Shown one piece after another: positions 53,713-64,000 of a stretch of 64,000 nt of DNA. The DNA comes from Saccharothrix longispora (GTDB lineage Bacteria; Actinomycetota; Actinomycetes; Mycobacteriales; Pseudonocardiaceae). The position numbers were made by a program, and so were the translations under genes. Numbering within the stretch: the stretch's first letter is position 1; each line of letters begins with the position of its first letter. The stretch covers positions 248,001 through 312,000 of the forward strand of contig NZ_NSDM01000012.1 of the NCBI RefSeq assembly GCF_030852425.1, in the 5' to 3' direction. The notes beneath the pieces are model-generated. The model ran no database searches, was not told the origin of the DNA, and was given only the letters and a program-made list of their open reading frames with translations.

Positions 53713-56700
53713 ATGACCTCGACTGGAGTCCCGTCCCGATCCGAGCACGCCACCGGCAACGGCGCCGTGGCCCGCACGGCCAGTCCTGAACAGGCCCGTG
53801 ACGAATTGATCGAACGGGCCGCAGCCAACGCCCCCGAGCTCACCGACCTGATCCGCCTGTACTACCGGCACGTCCCGGCCGAGGAGGTCATCGACGACGA
53901 CCCGGTGGACCTGGTGGGCGCGGTGCGCTCGAACTACCAGCTCGCCGAGGCCCGCGTGCCCGGGCGCCCCGTGGTGCGGATCATCAACCCGACGCGCGCG
54001 CACGACGGGTGGGCGTGCCCCGCCACGGTCGTGCAGGTCGTCACCGACGACATGCCGTACCTGGTCGACTCGGTGGCCTCCGAGCTGACCCGCGGCGGCG
54101 TGCAGGTGCAGCGGGTCGTGCACCCCATCGTGGTGGTGCGCCGCGACCTGGTCACGGGCGCCCTGCTGGAGGTCCTGCCGACGGCGGACCCGGCCAAGCC
54201 GCCCGCCGACGCGATCGCCGAGTCGTGGATGTGCGTCGAGGTCGACCGGCTCACCGACCCGGACCGGGCGCGCGAGCTGGAGACCAGGCTGCACACCGTG
54301 CTCAACGACGTGCGCGAGGTCGTCGAGGACACCGACAAGATGGCCGGCACGGCGCTCCAGCTGGCCGACCAGCTGGAGGCCGACCCGCCGCCGCTGCCGA
54401 AGCACGAGGTGTCCGACGGCGCGAACCTGCTGCGCTGGCTGGCCGACGAGCACTTCACGTTCCTCGGCTACCGCCGGTACGAGCTGCTCCACGACGACCC
54501 GGCCACGGACGGCGAACCCGCCCTGCGCGCGGTCCTGGCCAGCGGGCTGGGCGTGCTCCGGCAGGACAGCCTCGCGGCGCGCAGCCTCACCGCCGGCCCC
54601 GACGCGGGCGCGCAGGCGCTGTCGCCCGAGCTGCTGGTCCTCACCCAGGCCAGCGCCCAGTCGAGCGTCCACCGCTCGGTCTACCCGTACTACGTCGGTG
54701 TGAAGACCTTCGACGAGAACGGCGCCGTGACCGGCGAGCACCGGTTCCTCGGCGTCTTCTCCACCACCGCCCTGCACGAGGACGTGCTGGACATCCCGGC
54801 CATCGAGCGCCGGGTCCGCGACGTCATCCACCGCGCCGGCTTCCCGCTGCACTCCTACTCGGGGCAGCGGATGCTGGAGGTGATCCAGAACTACCCGCGC
54901 ACCGAGCTGTTCTCGGTCGACACGGACACGCTCTACCAGACCGTCACGGGCGTCATCGCGCTCGCCGAGCGCCGCAGGCTGCGCCTCTTCCTGCGCCGCG
55001 ACCCGTACGGCCGCTTCTACTCCTGCCTGGTCTACCTGCCGCGCGACCGCTACACCACGACGTCGCGCCTGGCCATGCAGGAAGTGCTGATCGACCAGCT
55101 CGGCGGCCTGAACCTGGAGTACAGCGCCCGCGTCGGCGAGTCGGCGCTGGCGCGCGTGCACTTCACCGTGCACACCGACCCCAAGAGCCTGGTCGAGCCC
55201 GACACCGGGTACATCCAGCAGTTGCTGGCCGAGGCCGTGCGGTCCTGGGACGACCGCATGGTCGAGGCCGTGCTGGACGACCAGGGGCAGGGGCTGGGCG
55301 CCGAGTCGTCGTCGGAGCAGGGCCAGCGGTTCGCCGCGGCCTTCCCGGAGGCCTACAAGGAGGACTTCACCGCGACCGAGGGCCTGGCGGACTTCCGGCG
55401 CATCGAGGCGCTCAAGCCGGGCGACCTGGACATGGTGTTCTACGTGCCGCGCGCCGCCGAGGCCGGTGAGCGGCGGTTCAAGCTGTTCCTGGTCGGCGCC
55501 CGGATCACGCTGTCCGACGTGCTGCCGATGCTCCAGCGCATGGGCGTGGTCGTGGTCGACGAACGCCCCTACCAGCTGGTCCGCGAGGACGGCGCCGAGT
55601 GCTGGATCTACGACTTCGGCCTGCGCATCGACCAGGGCGTGCTGGACAAGCTGTCCGGCGACGACCTGGAGTCGGTGCAGACGCGGTTCCAGGAGGCGTT
55701 CGCGGCGGCGTGGCGCGGCGAGGCCGAGGTGGACGGCTTCAACACCCTCGTGCTGAAGGCCGGCATCACCTGGCAGCAGGCCGCGATGCTGCGCGCCTAC
55801 GCCAAGTACCTGCGCCAGGCGGGCACCCCGTACAGCCAGGACTACATCGAGGACGCCGTCCTCGCGCACACCGACGTCGCCAAGGCCGTGGTGGAGCTGT
55901 TCGAGGCCCGGTTCGACCCGGGCCTGACCGAGGAGCAGCGCGACAGCCGCACCGAGCACCTGGCGTCCGGGATCACGGCGCTCATCGACGACGTGACCAG
56001 CCTGGACGCCGACCGCATCCTGCGCAGCCTGCTGACCCTGGTGCAGGCGACGCTGCGCACGAACTACTTCGTGCGCGACGCCGGTGGCAACCCCCGCGCC
56101 TACCTGGCGGTGAAGCTGGACCCGCGGGCCATCCCGGACCTGCCGCAGCCGCGTCCCCGCTTCGAGATCTTCGTGTACTCGCCGCGCGTCGAGGGCGTGC
56201 ACCTGCGGTTCGGGCCGGTGGCCCGCGGCGGCCTGCGCTGGTCCGACCGGCGCGAGGACTTCCGCACCGAGATCCTGGGCCTGGTCAAGGCGCAGGCGGT
56301 GAAGAACGCGGTGATCGTGCCGGTCGGCGCGAAGGGCGGCTTCGTCGTGAAGCGCCCGCCCGCCGGGACGGGCGACCAGGGCCTGGACCGCGAGGCGTTC
56401 CTGGCCGAGGGCATCGCGTGCTACCGCATGTTCATCTCCGGCCTGCTGGACCTGACCGACAACCTGAACTCCGGCACCGTCGTCCCGGCGCCGCAGGTCG
56501 TCCGGCACGACGGCGACGACACCTACCTGGTGGTCGCCGCCGACAAGGGCACGGCGCAGTTCTCCGACATCGCGAACGAGGTGTCGGCGTCCTACGGCTT
56601 CTGGCTGGGCGACGCGTTCGCCTCCGGCGGCTCGGTCGGCTACGACCACAAGGCCATGGGCATCACCGCCCGGGGCGCGTGGGAGAGCGTGAAGCGGCAC

Positions 56701-58695
56701 TTCCGCGAGCTGGACCTCGACACCCAGTCCGAGGACTTCACCGTCGTCGGCGTCGGCGACATGTCCGGTGACGTGTTCGGCAACGGCATGCTGCTGTCCG
56801 AGCACATCCGGCTCGTCGCGGCGTTCGACCACCGGCACGTGTTCATCGACCCGGACCCGGTCGCCGCGACGTCCTACGCCGAGCGCAAGCGGCTGTTCGA
56901 GCTGCCGCGCTCGTCGTGGGACGACTACGACCGCTCGCTGATCAGCGCGGGCGGCGGCGTGTGGCCGCGCACCGCGAAGTCGATCCCGGTCAGCGAGCAG
57001 GCCCGCGTCGCCCTGGGACTGCCCGAGGAGGTGACGAAGCTGTCGCCGCAGGAGCTGATGAGGGCGATCCTGGTGGCCCCGGTCGACCTGCTGTGGAACG
57101 GCGGCATCGGCACCTACGTGAAGGCGGGCGTCGAGTCGCACGCCGAGGTCGGCGACAAGGCCAACGACGCGATCCGCGTCAACGGCGCCGACCTGCGGGT
57201 GAGGGTCGTCGGCGAGGGCGGCAACCTGGGCCTGACCCAGCGCGGCCGCATCGAGTTCGCCCGTTCCGGTGGACGTGACGGGCAGGGCGGCAAGGTCAAC
57301 ACCGACGCCCTGGACAACTCGGCGGGCGTGGACTGCTCCGACCACGAGGTCAACATCAAGATCCTGCTCGACGAGCTGGTGCGCGACGGCAGGCTCGACA
57401 ACGGGCAGCGCAACGAGCTGCTGGGCCAGATGACCGACGAGGTCGGCGAGCTGGTGCTGGCCGACAACTACTCGCAGAACTTCGTGCTGGGGGTGTCCCG
57501 GGCGCACGCCGCGCCGATGCTGCCGGTGCACGCGCGGCTCGTCGCGGACCTGGAGCAGCGGGGCGTGCTGGACCGCGCGCTGGAAGCGCTGCCCAGCGCG
57601 GCGGAGTTCAAGGCGCTGGAGAAGGCGGGCCAGGGCCTGACCTCGCCGGAGCTGGCCACGCTGCTCGCGCACGTGAAGCTGGCGCTGAAGGAGGAGGTGC
57701 TGGCCGGCGACCTGCCCACGGTGGACGTGCTGGCCCGCAAGCTGCCCGCCTACTTCCCGAGCGAGCTGCGCGAGCGGTTCGGCGACGCCGTCGCCGGGCA
57801 CCCGCTGTCCCGCGAGATCATCACGACGGTGCTCGTCAACGAGGTCGTCGACGGCGGTGGCGTGTCCTACGCCTACCGGTTGGCCGAGGAGATCAGCGCG
57901 TCGGCGACGGACGCGGTGCGCGCCTACGCCGTGGTGACGTCGATCTTCGACCTGCCGTCGCTGTGGCGGGAGATCCACGCCCTGGACAACGTGATCGCCA
58001 CGCACGTCCAGGACGACATGGTGCTGGAGACGCGCCGCCTGCTGGACCGGGCGTCGCGGTGGCTGCTCACCAACCGCCCGCAGCCGTTGCCGGTGGGCTC
58101 CACGATCGCCCGCTTCCAGCCGGTGGTGGCCGCGCTGGCGCCGCGCGTGCCGGACATGCTCCAGGGCAACGAGCGGGAGTCGCTGCTCGGGCAGGTCGAA
58201 CGGCTGGTGTCGCACGGCGTGCCCGAGGACCTGGCCCGCCGGGTCGCCTCGCTGCTGTTCACCTACGGCCTGCTCGACGTGACCGAGGTGGCGGAGCTGG
58301 CCGAGCGCGACGAGCGCGAGGAGGGGCGGACCGCCGGGGCCGAGCGGACGCACGAGGAGACGGCCGAGCTGTACTTCGCGCTGTCGGACCACCTCGACGT
58401 GGACAAGATGCTCAGCTCGGTGTCCGGCCTGGAGCGCATCAACCGCTGGCACGCGCTGGCGCGGCTGGCGCTGCGGGACGACTTCTACTCGTCGCTGCGG
58501 TCGATCACGATCGACGTGCTGCGGTCGGGCGACCCGGGTGACGGCCCGGTGCAGAAGATCGCCGAGTGGGAGCAGGCGAACGCGTCCCGCCTGAGCCGCG
58601 CGCGCGCCGCGCTGGAGGAGATCAACCGGGTCAGCAAGCTCGACCTGGCGACGCTGTCGGTGGCCGCGAGGCAGGTCCGCAGCATGATCCGCTGA
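53713..58695 (+). CDS. gdh: NAD-specific glutamate dehydrogenase, large (L_180) type
   Basis: 1660-residue enzyme of the ~180 kDa GDH class described in Streptomyces clavuligerus, catalysing oxidative deamination of glutamate to 2-oxoglutarate. The N-terminal ~700 residues are the regulatory part with ACT-like modules. The catalytic core contains VARGGLRWSDRREDFRTE (from about residue 836), NAVIVPVGAKGGFVVKRPPAG (catalytic lysine, about 872-880), NDAIRVNGADLRVRVVGEGGNLGLTQRGRIEF (NAD-binding) and NTDALDNSAGVDCSDHEVNIKILL. The ATG at 53713 is chosen over upstream in-frame codons since the family's start follows it. It probably consumes glutamate arising from proline through pruAB. Confidence 0.95.
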   Translation: MTSTGVPSRSEHATGNGAVARTASPEQARDELIERAAANAPELTDLIRLYYRHVPAEEVIDDDPVDLVGAVRSNYQLAEARVPGRPVVRIINPTRAHDGWACPATVVQVVTDDMPYLVDSVASELTRGGVQVQRVVHPIVVVRRDLVTGALLEVLPTADPAKPPADAIAESWMCVEVDRLTDPDRARELETRLHTVLNDVREVVEDTDKMAGTALQLADQLEADPPPLPKHEVSDGANLLRWLADEHFTFLGYRRYELLHDDPATDGEPALRAVLASGLGVLRQDSLAARSLTAGPDAGAQALSPELLVLTQASAQSSVHRSVYPYYVGVKTFDENGAVTGEHRFLGVFSTTALHEDVLDIPAIERRVRDVIHRAGFPLHSYSGQRMLEVIQNYPRTELFSVDTDTLYQTVTGVIALAERRRLRLFLRRDPYGRFYSCLVYLPRDRYTTTSRLAMQEVLIDQLGGLNLEYSARVGESALARVHFTVHTDPKSLVEPDTGYIQQLLAEAVRSWDDRMVEAVLDDQGQGLGAESSSEQGQRFAAAFPEAYKEDFTATEGLADFRRIEALKPGDLDMVFYVPRAAEAGERRFKLFLVGARITLSDVLPMLQRMGVVVVDERPYQLVREDGAECWIYDFGLRIDQGVLDKLSGDDLESVQTRFQEAFAAAWRGEAEVDGFNTLVLKAGITWQQAAMLRAYAKYLRQAGTPYSQDYIEDAVLAHTDVAKAVVELFEARFDPGLTEEQRDSRTEHLASGITALIDDVTSLDADRILRSLLTLVQATLRTNYFVRDAGGNPRAYLAVKLDPRAIPDLPQPRPRFEIFVYSPRVEGVHLRFGPVARGGLRWSDRREDFRTEILGLVKAQAVKNAVIVPVGAKGGFVVKRPPAGTGDQGLDREAFLAEGIACYRMFISGLLDLTDNLNSGTVVPAPQVVRHDGDDTYLVVAADKGTAQFSDIANEVSASYGFWLGDAFASGGSVGYDHKAMGITARGAWESVKRHFRELDLDTQSEDFTVVGVGDMSGDVFGNGMLLSEHIRLVAAFDHRHVFIDPDPVAATSYAERKRLFELPRSSWDDYDRSLISAGGGVWPRTAKSIPVSEQARVALGLPEEVTKLSPQELMRAILVAPVDLLWNGGIGTYVKAGVESHAEVGDKANDAIRVNGADLRVRVVGEGGNLGLTQRGRIEFARSGGRDGQGGKVNTDALDNSAGVDCSDHEVNIKILLDELVRDGRLDNGQRNELLGQMTDEVGELVLADNYSQNFVLGVSRAHAAPMLPVHARLVADLEQRGVLDRALEALPSAAEFKALEKAGQGLTSPELATLLAHVKLALKEEVLAGDLPTVDVLARKLPAYFPSELRERFGDAVAGHPLSREIITTVLVNEVVDGGGVSYAYRLAEEISASATDAVRAYAVVTSIFDLPSLWREIHALDNVIATHVQDDMVLETRRLLDRASRWLLTNRPQPLPVGSTIARFQPVVAALAPRVPDMLQGNERESLLGQVERLVSHGVPEDLARRVASLLFTYGLLDVTEVAELAERDEREEGRTAGAERTHEETAELYFALSDHLDVDKMLSSVSGLERINRWHALARLALRDDFYSSLRSITIDVLRSGDPGDGPVQKIAEWEQANASRLSRARAALEEINRVSKLDLATLSVAARQVRSMIR

Positions 58696-58709
58696 CGACG
58701 CGACCCGCT

Positions 58710-58754
58710 GACGACGGGGGCGCCGCGGGACCTCCCCGCGGCGCCCCCGTCGTC
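58710..58754. terminator. Very strong bidirectional hairpin
   Basis: Perfect 20-bp arms (58710-58729 and 58735-58754) around a 5-nt loop, in the 67-bp gap between the convergent gdh and secreted-protein genes. Confidence 0.85.
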
Positions 58755-58762
58755 GGTCGGTG

Positions 58763-59893
58763 TCAGCCCAGCAGCCACGGCCCGGTGTAGTTCAGGTCGT
58801 ACGGCATGTCCGCGGGCGTGCCCGCGGCGTCGAAGCAGCGGACGTTGATCCCGCTGGTCCCGCTCCAGTGGTCCACCTTGCAGAACTGGCCGTCCCAACC
58901 GCCGGACGCCGCCGCGTGGACGTTGCCGGTGGCGAGGTCGGCGTGGGTGAAGCGCAGGGAGTAGGCGCCCGTGCCCAGTCGGGTGGCCGTCGCGCCGCCC
59001 GCCGGGACCTCGTGCAGGTAGGACGCGGCGGGCGGGTACGACGCCTCGGTGGGCCGGTGCGCGAGGGCGTAGCCGGACCGGTGCCCGTCGGTGTTGCAGC
59101 ACCCGCTGAGCCCGAGGGTGTTGGTGCGGTCGGTGAAGGTCAGCGCGAACCGGCTGTCGACCGGCGTGCCGGCCACCGAGTGGCACCGGACGGAGATCGA
59201 GATGACGCTCCCCGGTGTGGTCCAGCCGAAGCTGAAGACCGCGCACCGCTCGCCGCCCGACCCGTAGGCCGTCACCTGGGCGTGCCCGCCCCGCACGAGG
59301 TGGCCGATGCCCGGCACCAGGACCTCGTAGGTGCCGACGCCCGTGCGGAGGACGGTGTTGGACTCGCCGACCGAGTTGTACTGGTACGTCGGGGTGGGCG
59401 TGTACGACGGGCTGGTCGGGTTGCCCGCGAACAGGTAGGCGCCCGGGTAGGTCTGCCCGTACTCCAGGCCGCGCCACTGCGTGACGTTGGTGAAGTTCGC
59501 GGTGAACCGGCTGTCGACCGGCGTGCCGGCGTGGGTGGAGCAGCGGACGGTGACGACCTGGTCGTCGCCCGACACGAACCAGTTCCCCACCTTGCACCGG
59601 TGCGTGCCGGGGCCGTACGCCGTGGCGTGGGCGACGCCCCCGACCACCCCGAGGCCGGGGAAGCGCACCGCGTAGACGCCTAATCCCGATCGGGTGATCG
59701 TGTTGGCGGCGGTCAAGCCGGTGCTGTTCATCTGGTAGGTCGGGTGGGGTGCGTAGGACGCGGCCGTGGGGTTGTCCGCCCACACGTAGCCCGCGCCGCG
59801 CACCGGCCCGCTGTCGGCGCTCGCTGAGCCGCCGGTCACGACGGCGGTCAGCGCGATCACGGCGACCACCGCCGAGTTGATGAGTGCCCGCAT
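58763..59893 (-). CDS. Secreted protein with three tandem ~110-residue repeats
   Basis: 376 residues. After a signal peptide (MRALINSAVVAVIALTAVVTGGSASA) come three homologous modules. Each opens with GYxxAxxPTxxSYxPxxxYxxNSxG (WADNPTAASYAPHPTYQMNSTG; FAGNPTSPSYTPTPTYQYNSVG; LAHRPTEASYPPAASYLHEVP), then a T(R)xGxGxYxVRFPG strand and a CxVxxW...VxVRCxxxAGTPxDSRF segment with a cysteine pair. Similar secreted repeat proteins occur in Streptomyces without known function. AAGGGA precedes the ATG. Probably an extracellular beta-rich, disulfide-stabilised domain. Confidence 0.86.
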   Translation of the reverse strand: MRALINSAVVAVIALTAVVTGGSASADSGPVRGAGYVWADNPTAASYAPHPTYQMNSTGLTAANTITRSGLGVYAVRFPGLGVVGGVAHATAYGPGTHRCKVGNWFVSGDDQVVTVRCSTHAGTPVDSRFTANFTNVTQWRGLEYGQTYPGAYLFAGNPTSPSYTPTPTYQYNSVGESNTVLRTGVGTYEVLVPGIGHLVRGGHAQVTAYGSGGERCAVFSFGWTTPGSVISISVRCHSVAGTPVDSRFALTFTDRTNTLGLSGCCNTDGHRSGYALAHRPTEASYPPAASYLHEVPAGGATATRLGTGAYSLRFTHADLATGNVHAAASGGWDGQFCKVDHWSGTSGINVRCFDAAGTPADMPYDLNYTGPWLLG

Positions 59894-59987
59894 CCGGTTC
59901 CCTTCGTCCTGGTCGAGTCCCGGGATCGTGGCGCACCGCGGCACCGGGCACCAGCGAAGCCGACGGATCATGCGGAAGGGGACGTGG

Positions 59988-60022
59988 CCGGGGCGGGGGC
60001 GCCGGGCGCGTCCCCGCCCCGG
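59988..60022 (-). terminator. Hairpin after amylase
   Basis: Perfect 11-bp arms (59988-59998 and 60012-60022) with a 13-nt loop, 9 bp beyond the amylase stop on its downstream side. Confidence 0.7.
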
Positions 60023-60030
60023 CGGGCGCG

Positions 60031-61701
60031 CTAGTTGCGCCAGGTGTCGTCGAGCGCGGCCGGCGCGGTCGCCGTGCGGTTGCCGCCCGACTCCCACGTG
60101 ACGTTCCCCGACGCGTCCTTGCGGACGTACTTGTACTGGAACGCCGTGCCGCTCGGCAGCGACACCGACGCCCGCCACGTCGGGTAGGTCGCCGGGGACA
60201 GCGCCACCGCGTCGGCCGGGTTCCACGAGCCCAGGGACGGGTGGTCGCCGACCACGAAGACGTTCTGCCCGGTCACGGTCGTCGCGTTCACCGCGAACGA
60301 CGACGCGCCGGTCGGCGGGGGCGTGGTGCCGCCGGTCGAACCGACGTGGATCGCCAGTGCCTCGCCCGCGCCCAGGGTGGCGGTGAACTGGCCGTTCGAG
60401 CCGACCACCACACCGGCGCAGCCCTCCCGCTGCACGTTGCAGTAGGTGCCGGCGGGCAGGGACGTCTGGAACGTCCGGGTCAGCGACGAGCCCTCCCGGT
60501 TGATCGCGACGAAGCCCTTGTTCCCGCGCCCGAACGCGATGGCGTCACCGCCGTTGTCCCACCAGTTCACCACCGCCGTGCCGGCCACGGTGTTGCGGAA
60601 CGGCACCATGTTCGCGATCTGCGTCCACCGGTGCTGGCACTTCCAGCCGCCGGTGTAGCACTCCGAGCCGCCGGGCGGGCCCGCGTCGTGGTCGGAGAAC
60701 TCGTAGCCGGAGTACACATTCGGGGCGCCGTAGGGCCAGGCCAGCATGAAGACGTTGGCCAGCGTGTAGGTCGACCCGTCCTTGTAGGTCAGGGTGGAGC
60801 CGTTGCGCTCGGTGTCCCAGTTGTCGACGAACGACCGCGCCCGGTTGCCGGGCAGGAACCCCCAGGACTGGCCGAACGTGCTCAGGTACGCCAGGTTCTC
60901 GTTGGCGAAGATCCGCTTGATGTCGTAGGCGTAGCGGAACTCGTCCACGTCGCCCGACCCGGTGTACTCGCCCGGCTGCACGGCCTCGCCCGCGCCGTAG
61001 ATGACCTCGTGCACCCAGAACACGTTCGGGTTGCTCAACCTCGACTTGATCGCCGACAGGTCGGCCGCCGCGATGTGCTTGGCCGCGTCGATGCGGAACC
61101 CGTCGACGCCCATCGCGATCAGCCGGTTCAGGTACTCGGCGATCCTGCCGCGCACGTGGTCGCTGCCCGTGTTCAGGTCGGACAGGCTGACCAGCTCGCA
61201 GTTCTGCACGTTGTCGCGGTTGCGGTAGTCGGTGATGTTCGTGCGGCAGGAGTGGAAGTCCTGGTCGGCGTAGTAGCCGGGGTAGTTGTACTTGGTGAAC
61301 GACGAGCCGCCGGTGCCGGTGCCGCCGGAGATGCCCGCCATGTGGTTGACCACCGCGTCCGCGATGACCTTCACGCCGGCCGCGTGGCAGGTGTTGATCA
61401 TGTTCCGGAACGCGGCCTCGTCGCCGAGGCGACCGGCGATGCGGTAGCTGACCGGCTGGTAGGAGGTCCACCACTGCGGGCCCTGGACGTGCTCGGTGGC
61501 GGGGGAGACCTCGACGAACCCGTAGCCCTTGGGGCCCAGGACGTTCGTGCACTCGGTGGCGACCCGGGAGAACGGCCACTGGAACAGGGTGGCGGTGACG
61601 TCCTTCGGGCCGGGCGGGGTTGCAAAACTTTGCGGAGCCGACAGGAGGCTCAGCGCGAGCACGGTTATCGCGAGCAGTGCTCGCCGGGATGCGGAAACCA
61701 C
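60031..61701 (-). CDS. Secreted alpha-amylase (GH13) with C-terminal starch-binding domain (CBM20)
   Basis: 556 residues. Signal peptide ([19 protein letters not shown]), then a GH13 barrel with [11 protein letters not shown], the nucleophile Asp in [10 protein letters not shown], the acid/base Glu in [11 protein letters not shown], and [12 protein letters not shown] where most GH13 enzymes read FVDNHD. The last ~95 residues after a short Gly/Thr/Pro linker are a CBM20 ([46 protein letters not shown]). The GTG at 61701 follows GAGGAGA. It is divergent from the intracellular GH13 glucosidase with a MalR-like region between. Degrades extracellular starch to malto-oligosaccharides. Confidence 0.94.
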   Translation of the reverse strand: MVSASRRALLAITVLALSLLSAPQSFATPPGPKDVTATLFQWPFSRVATECTNVLGPKGYGFVEVSPATEHVQGPQWWTSYQPVSYRIAGRLGDEAAFRNMINTCHAAGVKVIADAVVNHMAGISGGTGTGGSSFTKYNYPGYYADQDFHSCRTNITDYRNRDNVQNCELVSLSDLNTGSDHVRGRIAEYLNRLIAMGVDGFRIDAAKHIAAADLSAIKSRLSNPNVFWVHEVIYGAGEAVQPGEYTGSGDVDEFRYAYDIKRIFANENLAYLSTFGQSWGFLPGNRARSFVDNWDTERNGSTLTYKDGSTYTLANVFMLAWPYGAPNVYSGYEFSDHDAGPPGGSECYTGGWKCQHRWTQIANMVPFRNTVAGTAVVNWWDNGGDAIAFGRGNKGFVAINREGSSLTRTFQTSLPAGTYCNVQREGCAGVVVGSNGQFTATLGAGEALAIHVGSTGGTTPPPTGASSFAVNATTVTGQNVFVVGDHPSLGSWNPADAVALSPATYPTWRASVSLPSGTAFQYKYVRKDASGNVTWESGGNRTATAPAALDDTWRN

Positions 61702-61779
61702 GGTGTCTCCTCGATGGCAGGGTGTGCTCTAGGTCATACCAGCTGCCAGACTTGCTGAAAACACTTGCAAAGTATTTCA
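61620..61779. promoter_or_regulatory. MalR-like repeats in the amylase/glucosidase divergent region
   Basis: GCAAA-AC-TTTGC (61622-61633, extended TTGCAAAACTTTGC from 61620) lies inside the amylase signal-peptide codons. CTTGC occurs at 61751-61755 and 61764-61768, the second followed by AAAGTATTTCA. CTTGCA-type repeats are characteristic of MalR (LacI-family) control of maltose/starch genes in Streptomyces, and a LacI gene follows at 63.4 kb. Confidence 0.55.
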
Positions 61780-61821
61780 TTGCCCTCCGGCCGAAGCCGA
61801 ACCGATCCGGAAGGACTCCCC

Positions 61822-63381
<1,560 letters not shown>

Positions 63382-63392
63382 AGTCACGGGGT

Positions 63393-64000
63393 GTGACAGC
63401 GCGCCTCAGTGACATCGCGAACCAGGCGGGCGTGAGCGAGGCGACCGTGAGCCGGGTGGTCAACGGCAAGCCGGGGGTCTCCTCCGCCACCCGGCAGGCC
63501 GTGGTCGCCGCGATGGACGTCCTCGGCTACGAGCGCCCGCCCAGGCTCCGCCAGCGCAGCGCCGGGTTGATCGGGTTGATCACCCCCGAGTTGAACAACC
63601 CGATCTTCCCGGCGTTCGCGCAGGTCATCGAACAGGTGTTGACGCGCGACGGCTACACGCCGGTGCTCTGCACGCAGACGCCCGGTGGGTCCACGGAGGA
63701 CCAGTTGACCGAGATGCTGGTCGACCGGGGCGTCACCGGCATCGTGTTCGTCGCGGGCCTGCACGCCGACACCACGGCCGACATGGACCGGTACGTGAAG
63801 CTGGCCGGGCGCGGCGTGCCGTTCGTGATGATCAACGGGTTCACCGACCAGGTGTCCGCGCCGTTCGTGTCGGTCGACTACCGGACCGCCGTGCGACTCG
63901 CCGTGTCCCACTTGGTGGAACTCGGGCACGAGAAGGTCGGGCTCGCCGTCGGCCCGCCGCGGTTCGTGCCCGCGCAGCGCATGGTGGAGGGCTTCACGCT
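63393..64000 (+). CDS. LacI-family regulator of the starch/maltose genes (5' part)
   Basis: The visible 202 codons cover the HTH (SDIANQAGVSEATVSRVVNGKPGVSSATRQ), hinge (DVLGYERPPRLRQRS) and first half of the effector domain with GLIGLITPELNNPIFPAFAQVIEQVL, DRGVTGIVFVAG and PFVMINGF. The sequence runs past the window edge with the frame open. The GTG at 63393 starts 11 bp after the glucosidase stop, so co-transcription is likely. Position and the CTTGC/TTGCAAA repeats nearby make it the probable repressor of the amylase and glucosidase genes (MalR/AglR type). Confidence 0.92.
   Translation, partial: MTARLSDIANQAGVSEATVSRVVNGKPGVSSATRQAVVAAMDVLGYERPPRLRQRSAGLIGLITPELNNPIFPAFAQVIEQVLTRDGYTPVLCTQTPGGSTEDQLTEMLVDRGVTGIVFVAGLHADTTADMDRYVKLAGRGVPFVMINGFTDQVSAPFVSVDYRTAVRLAVSHLVELGHEKVGLAVGPPRFVPAQRMVEGFT

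Noticed and set aside
53614-58452. 1612-codon minus-strand frame opposite gdh
   Set aside because: Pure antisense shadow of a well-conserved enzyme, with Arg/His/Val/Gly-dominated composition typical of the reverse frame in GC-rich DNA.

Overview
The window is very GC-rich actinobacterial DNA with strong third-position G/C bias, so nearly every frame is open and most long antisense frames are artefacts. Several families (DUF574 SAM-dependent methyltransferase, DUF3558 lipoprotein, DUF6412 beside a YidC-like protein, an orphan PolA-type polymerase, the ~180 kDa NAD-glutamate dehydrogenase class) point to a Pseudonocardiales actinomycete such as Saccharothrix, Actinosynnema or Lentzea. That genus-level guess is inference. 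The content is mostly chromosomal housekeeping and catabolic genes. There is no integrase, transposase, CRISPR array or large biosynthetic cluster.

Layout. 1-2.9 kb: 5' part of a FadD-type acyl-CoA ligase with a vestigial SDR start in front, two small coupled ORFs, and a MarR/azoreductase divergent pair. 2.9-11.9 kb: a TPR membrane protein, a small secreted protein, a fused SecDF, an FMN lactate-oxidase-family enzyme, a toroid-fold protein, an AraC regulator, a secreted GH16-CBM6 glucanase under a LacI-type palindrome, and a DUF4253 protein. 11.9-20.4 kb: PolA-like polymerase divergent from a P-loop/TPR protein, then the proline catabolic operon (P5C dehydrogenase, proline dehydrogenase) with a divergent PucR regulator. 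20.5-26 kb: a fatty acid desaturase, a minus-strand series (MocR regulator, DUF402, kinase-like, DUF6412, YidC paralogue), and a cystathionine gamma-synthase-like gene carrying an internal deletion. 26-34 kb: GAF/winged-helix regulator with aldehyde dehydrogenase, GH20 hexosaminidase with a DasR-type site, CYTH-CHAD protein, coiled-coil protein, secreted HNH nuclease.

34-47 kb: a formyltransferase and an amidohydrolase diverging from an iron-box-like region, a MarR pseudogene, a DUF574 methyltransferase, an HTH protein, a cation/proton antiporter, tRNA-Arg(UCU), a LacI regulator divergent from an MFS transporter, a DUF3558 lipoprotein, and a CopD-CtaG membrane protein. 47-64 kb: an SSB paralogue behind two tandem DnaA boxes, EttA, a 1293-residue protein with a very long low-complexity tail, the giant NAD-glutamate dehydrogenase, a triplicated-domain secreted protein, secreted alpha-amylase (GH13-CBM20), an intracellular GH13 glucosidase and a LacI regulator that runs off the end.

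Themes. Proline and glutamate degradation connect through P5C dehydrogenase and NAD-GDH. Starch, beta-glucan and chitin-oligomer use are each tied to recognisable operators. Many genes appear to be leaderless, with a TAnnnT-like -10 hexamer 6-8 nt before the start codon. Three separate gene-decay events are visible: the SDR stub, the MarR nonsense codon and the cystathionine synthase deletion. No single undescribed system is proven. The best candidates for follow-up are the low-complexity protein between ettA and gdh, the paralogous SecDF and YidC modules, the DnaA-box-linked SSB, and the iron-box formyltransferase/amidohydrolase pair.
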